This document shows, in pieces, positions 4,639 to 6,212 of a stretch of DNA of 6,212 bases. The translations under genes and the position numbers were made by a program. This DNA comes from Candidatus Shapirobacteria bacterium (GTDB taxonomy: Bacteria > Patescibacteriota > Microgenomatia > VGLL01), in assembly GCA_016866735.1 (NCBI GenBank), contig VGLL01000058.1, forward strand, positions 1 through 6,212. The letters run 5' to 3'. The notes under the pieces were generated by a model. That model saw only the letters and a program-made list of their open reading frames with translations. It had not been told where the DNA came from and did not search any database. Numbering within the stretch: the first letter of the stretch is position 1; every line of letters starts with the position of its first letter.

Positions 4639-4721
4639 AAATCATTAAAAACCATATACTGATCAGTATACTAATTTGTAGGGCCGCTCACCATTTTTCC
4701 TTCCACTTTTTCCAATAATCC
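4639..4721 (-). repeat. Direct repeat copy B: live 3' end of the LytR_C gene plus downstream palindrome
   Basis: Partner of 2517-2599 (78/83 identical). Positions 4688-4721 are the last codons and stop of the functional LytR_C gene; 4639-4681 are the 43 bp identical to copy A. Recombination between A and B would delete 2122 bp containing the beta-propeller gene, repeat C and repeats X/Y, while leaving the LytR_C gene intact. Confidence 0.9.
4655..4670. promoter_or_regulatory. 16-bp perfect palindrome, copy B
   Basis: Second occurrence of TATACTGATCAGTATA, starting 17 bp downstream of the LytR_C stop codon on the minus strand and followed by ATGGTTTTTAATG. As RNA it is a weak AT-rich hairpin before a T-run; as DNA a symmetric protein-binding site. 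The preserved identity with copy A, while nearby gene-end bases differ, favours a selected or recently homogenised site. Confidence 0.5.
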
Positions 4722-5647
4722 TCCCCTACTGCCAAAATGACTTCGGCCGGTTGGTCGGCCAGTTTTGCCTCGATAAACTCGCAATTAAAAATTTTTATTA
4801 ATTTTCTAACGGTATAGCTTTCTCTGTTTTTCTTCTCGCTTTTTACCCAACACCAATTCTTGCCAGCCTGTGTCTCCAGGCCGATGACCCGGCCGCCAAT
4901 GTTACTGACCAGCCTGGCTGCCTGATTGGCCAGGCCGGCATGTTCCGTTAAGTTGACGACCTCAATAGCTAGGTTTTCCTCCCGCATCTTCTCGTCCAGA
5001 AAATACTTTTGCAGGGTAAAATCCAGTTTTTCTTTGTCGGCCGCTAAAACGACAGTTTTGTCGGGTAACGTTTCTTCGCCAAGCAAGATAATTCGGTCAA
5101 GATCCAAAACCCGAACGTTATTTAGAGGCACTTTCCTAAAAGAAAACCAAAGCCGGGCAACATCGCCCTTGGGAAAATCGGTTTTACCCTCGCCCCAGAA
5201 AAGATCAAAGAGAATACCCGATAACCGGCTTTTAAAACTTCCTTCCTCGCAGGTCAGGGTTGCTTTCCCGCTCGCCCTCACCCAACCGTCAAGCGGCAGG
5301 CCCAAATATTCCTGAACCGATTCTTTGAGGAGCTTGCCGCTCTTTCCCTCAAGCTCCCCTAGCTCATACAGGCTGCGCGCCTGATACCGGCCGTAGCCGC
5401 TTAAGGCTTCTAGCTGTAAATTATCAGGGATCTTCATGGCCAAAACTTCATTCTTCTGCGGCGAAAAGGAAAGCAAAAAAACAGATTCCGCGTTGAGTAT
5501 AAAATTTACCCTGCCAGAATCAATCAGTGCGGACTCCCCGGTCAGTTGATAAAGCCTAAAAAAGCTGCCGCCAAAGAATAAAAGAAGAATTACCAAAAGC
5601 CAGCACTTGCTTACCGCTACTTTGTTTTTCTTCTTTCTAAATTCCAT
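4688..5647 (-). CDS. Membrane-anchored LytR_C-domain protein with LCP-like N-terminal region
   Basis: A 319-residue protein. A basic N-terminus (MEFRKKKNK) and a transmembrane helix at about 13-32 suggest an N-in, C-out anchor. Residues 45-215 loosely resemble a LytR-CpsA-Psr fold (V-F-L-L-S-F-S-P-Q-K at 56-65, K-I-P-D-N at 72-76, V-Q-E-Y-L-G-L-P-L-D at 111-120), but the Arg/Asp set expected of active LCP phosphotransferases is not recognisable, so enzyme activity is doubtful. Residues 226-310 match the LytR_C pattern: I-E-V-V-N-L-T at 228-234, H-A-G-L-A-N-Q-A-A-R-L at 236-246, G-G-R-V-I-G, and the terminal A-E-V-I-L-A-V-G-E-D-Y at 301-311. The last ten residues are a Trp/Lys tail. A cell-wall role is inferred. 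The ATG overlaps the upstream antiporter stop by 11 bp, implying coupled translation. The 3' end is duplicated twice downstream. Confidence 0.85.
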   Translation of the reverse strand: MEFRKKKNKVAVSKCWLLVILLLFFGGSFFRLYQLTGESALIDSGRVNFILNAESVFLLSFSPQKNEVLAMKIPDNLQLEALSGYGRYQARSLYELGELEGKSGKLLKESVQEYLGLPLDGWVRASGKATLTCEEGSFKSRLSGILFDLFWGEGKTDFPKGDVARLWFSFRKVPLNNVRVLDLDRIILLGEETLPDKTVVLAADKEKLDFTLQKYFLDEKMREENLAIEVVNLTEHAGLANQAARLVSNIGGRVIGLETQAGKNWCWVKSEKKNRESYTVRKLIKIFNCEFIEAKLADQPAEVILAVGEDYWKKWKEKW

Positions 5648-6212
5648 GTTCTCTCTTAATAGACTTCATTCTTTGCGAAATTTCTTCTTTATCCAGATCA
5701 AAGTTCTGGAAAATGCGGTGGATGATAGAAAGGGCCGCCTCAAATTCCGGCTGAATCACAAACTTTGCCCCAAGAGTTTTCAAGTCGCTCGTATCTTCGA
5801 AATGATGACTTCGACAAATAATCAAGACTTTGGGATTCAGGGTCAGGGAGTTGGCAATCGCCGATCGCTGGGTTTCTCGGTCGGGAATGGCCACCACTAC
5901 AAGCCTAGCCCTATCGACTTGGGCATAATCCAAAACGGGCAGTTCTGCCGGATCGCCGTAAACGACATTGACGCCCCGCCGCTTCAGGTCGCGCGCTACC
6001 CGCTGGTTATAATCAACGACAAGGTAAGGAATCTTGGCCATTTGAAGCGCCCTGCCTACCCAGGCGCCAACCCGGCCAAACCCCAAAATTACCACATGAT
6101 TTTCAATAGGCAGTCCTTCCTCCTCCAGGGCCGGTGCGGCCAAACTGACATCATCGCAGGCCCTGCCAAAACGGTTAAGCCACGGTTTCACCGTATGGCG
6201 GAAACGGCGATA
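5637..6212 (-). CDS. CPA2 cation:proton antiporter, C-terminal TrkA-N/RCK domain (5' truncated)
   Basis: The frame is open to the right edge (192 visible residues beginning YRRFRHTVKPWLNR), so the GTG at 6191 is probably internal and the N-terminal membrane domain lies outside the window. The visible part is a Rossmann-type RCK_N domain: V-V-I-L-G-F-G-R-V-G (dinucleotide-binding G-x-G-x-x-G at visible residues 44-49), acidic D67 ending the second strand (Y-L-V-V-D), Y-G-D-P at 85-88, L-V-V-V-A-I-P-D at 104-111, and the tail I-Q-P-E-F-E-A-A-L-S-I-I typical of Kef/YbaL-like exchangers. It probably gates K+ or Na+/H+ exchange in response to a nucleotide; ion specificity cannot be read. A TrkA-type uptake regulator is the alternative, but the basic linker before the domain suits a fused antiporter. 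Its stop overlaps the next start by 11 bp. Confidence 0.87.
   Translation of the reverse strand, partial: YRRFRHTVKPWLNRFGRACDDVSLAAPALEEEGLPIENHVVILGFGRVGAWVGRALQMAKIPYLVVDYNQRVARDLKRRGVNVVYGDPAELPVLDYAQVDRARLVVVAIPDRETQRSAIANSLTLNPKVLIICRSHHFEDTSDLKTLGAKFVIQPEFEAALSIIHRIFQNFDLDKEEISQRMKSIKREHGI

Larger units (their letters stand above)
4301..4687. other. 387-bp intergenic region, repeat- and palindrome-rich, no intact gene
   Basis: Between the LytR_C and beta-propeller genes no frame of useful length with coding character exists. The stretch contains, from high to low coordinates: the non-coding part of direct repeat B, a cluster of short hairpins (4581-4620), the 42-bp repeat Y, a promoter-like sequence with a 24-bp palindrome, a seven-codon frame, the 42-bp repeat X, and repeat C. 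It is far longer and more structured than the junctions between the backbone genes, which overlap by 8-11 bp. Confidence 0.8.

Noticed and set aside
2517..4721. CRISPR array or insertion sequence explaining the repeats
   Set aside because: The repeats are not regularly spaced with short unique spacers, and there is no transposase frame or terminal inverted repeat pair around the segment.
405..5647. Recoded TGA (Gracilibacteria-type code)
   Set aside because: TGA ends the LytR_C and Tat-signal genes at positions consistent with domain ends; reading through adds no conserved sequence.

Overview
All genes in this window lie on the minus strand and are read here from high to low coordinates. The two ends look like ordinary chromosomal backbone: the C-terminal NAD-binding half of a Kef/CPA2-type cation:proton antiporter, a membrane-anchored LytR_C-domain protein translationally coupled to it, a YebC-family translation factor, and the start of a small multi-pass membrane protein that overlaps yebC. 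The gene set and order, short overlaps, scarce Shine-Dalgarno sites and divergent cell-wall protein suggest a Patescibacteria (CPR) genome, probably Microgenomates. This is inference; there is no rRNA or strong taxonomic marker. TGA acts as a normal stop, which argues against the Gracilibacteria/Absconditabacteria code.

Layout: 6212-5637 antiporter C-terminus (runs off the right edge); 5647-4688 LytR_C protein; 4687-4301 a repeat- and palindrome-rich intergenic region; 4300-2645 an exported coiled-coil plus beta-propeller protein; 2644-2436 a second repeat-bearing spacer; 2435-1245 a Tat-signal coiled-coil protein of unknown function; 1163-405 yebC; 412-1 the membrane protein (runs off the left edge).

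The unusual part is 2436-4721. The last ten codons of the LytR_C gene (DYWKKWKEKW-stop) occur three times. One copy is the real gene end. One lies directly upstream of the beta-propeller gene, still readable and ending in its own stop. One lies just past the beta-propeller gene, decayed by a nonsense change. The first and last copies belong to an 83-bp direct repeat (78/83 identical) whose non-coding 43 bp are identical and carry a 16-bp perfect palindrome. A 2122-bp segment carrying essentially one gene is therefore bracketed by duplicates of its neighbour's 3' end. Target-site copies of elements integrating at gene 3' ends look like this, but no recombinase is visible.

The two accessory proteins share an architecture: short polar leader, export signal, charged coiled coil, aromatic-rich C-terminal domain. 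Their first codons are also alike, so they may form a family of surface proteins gained at this site. The spacer upstream of the beta-propeller gene also holds a 24-bp perfect palindrome inside a promoter-like sequence with no proper gene behind it, flanked by two diverged 42-bp repeats.
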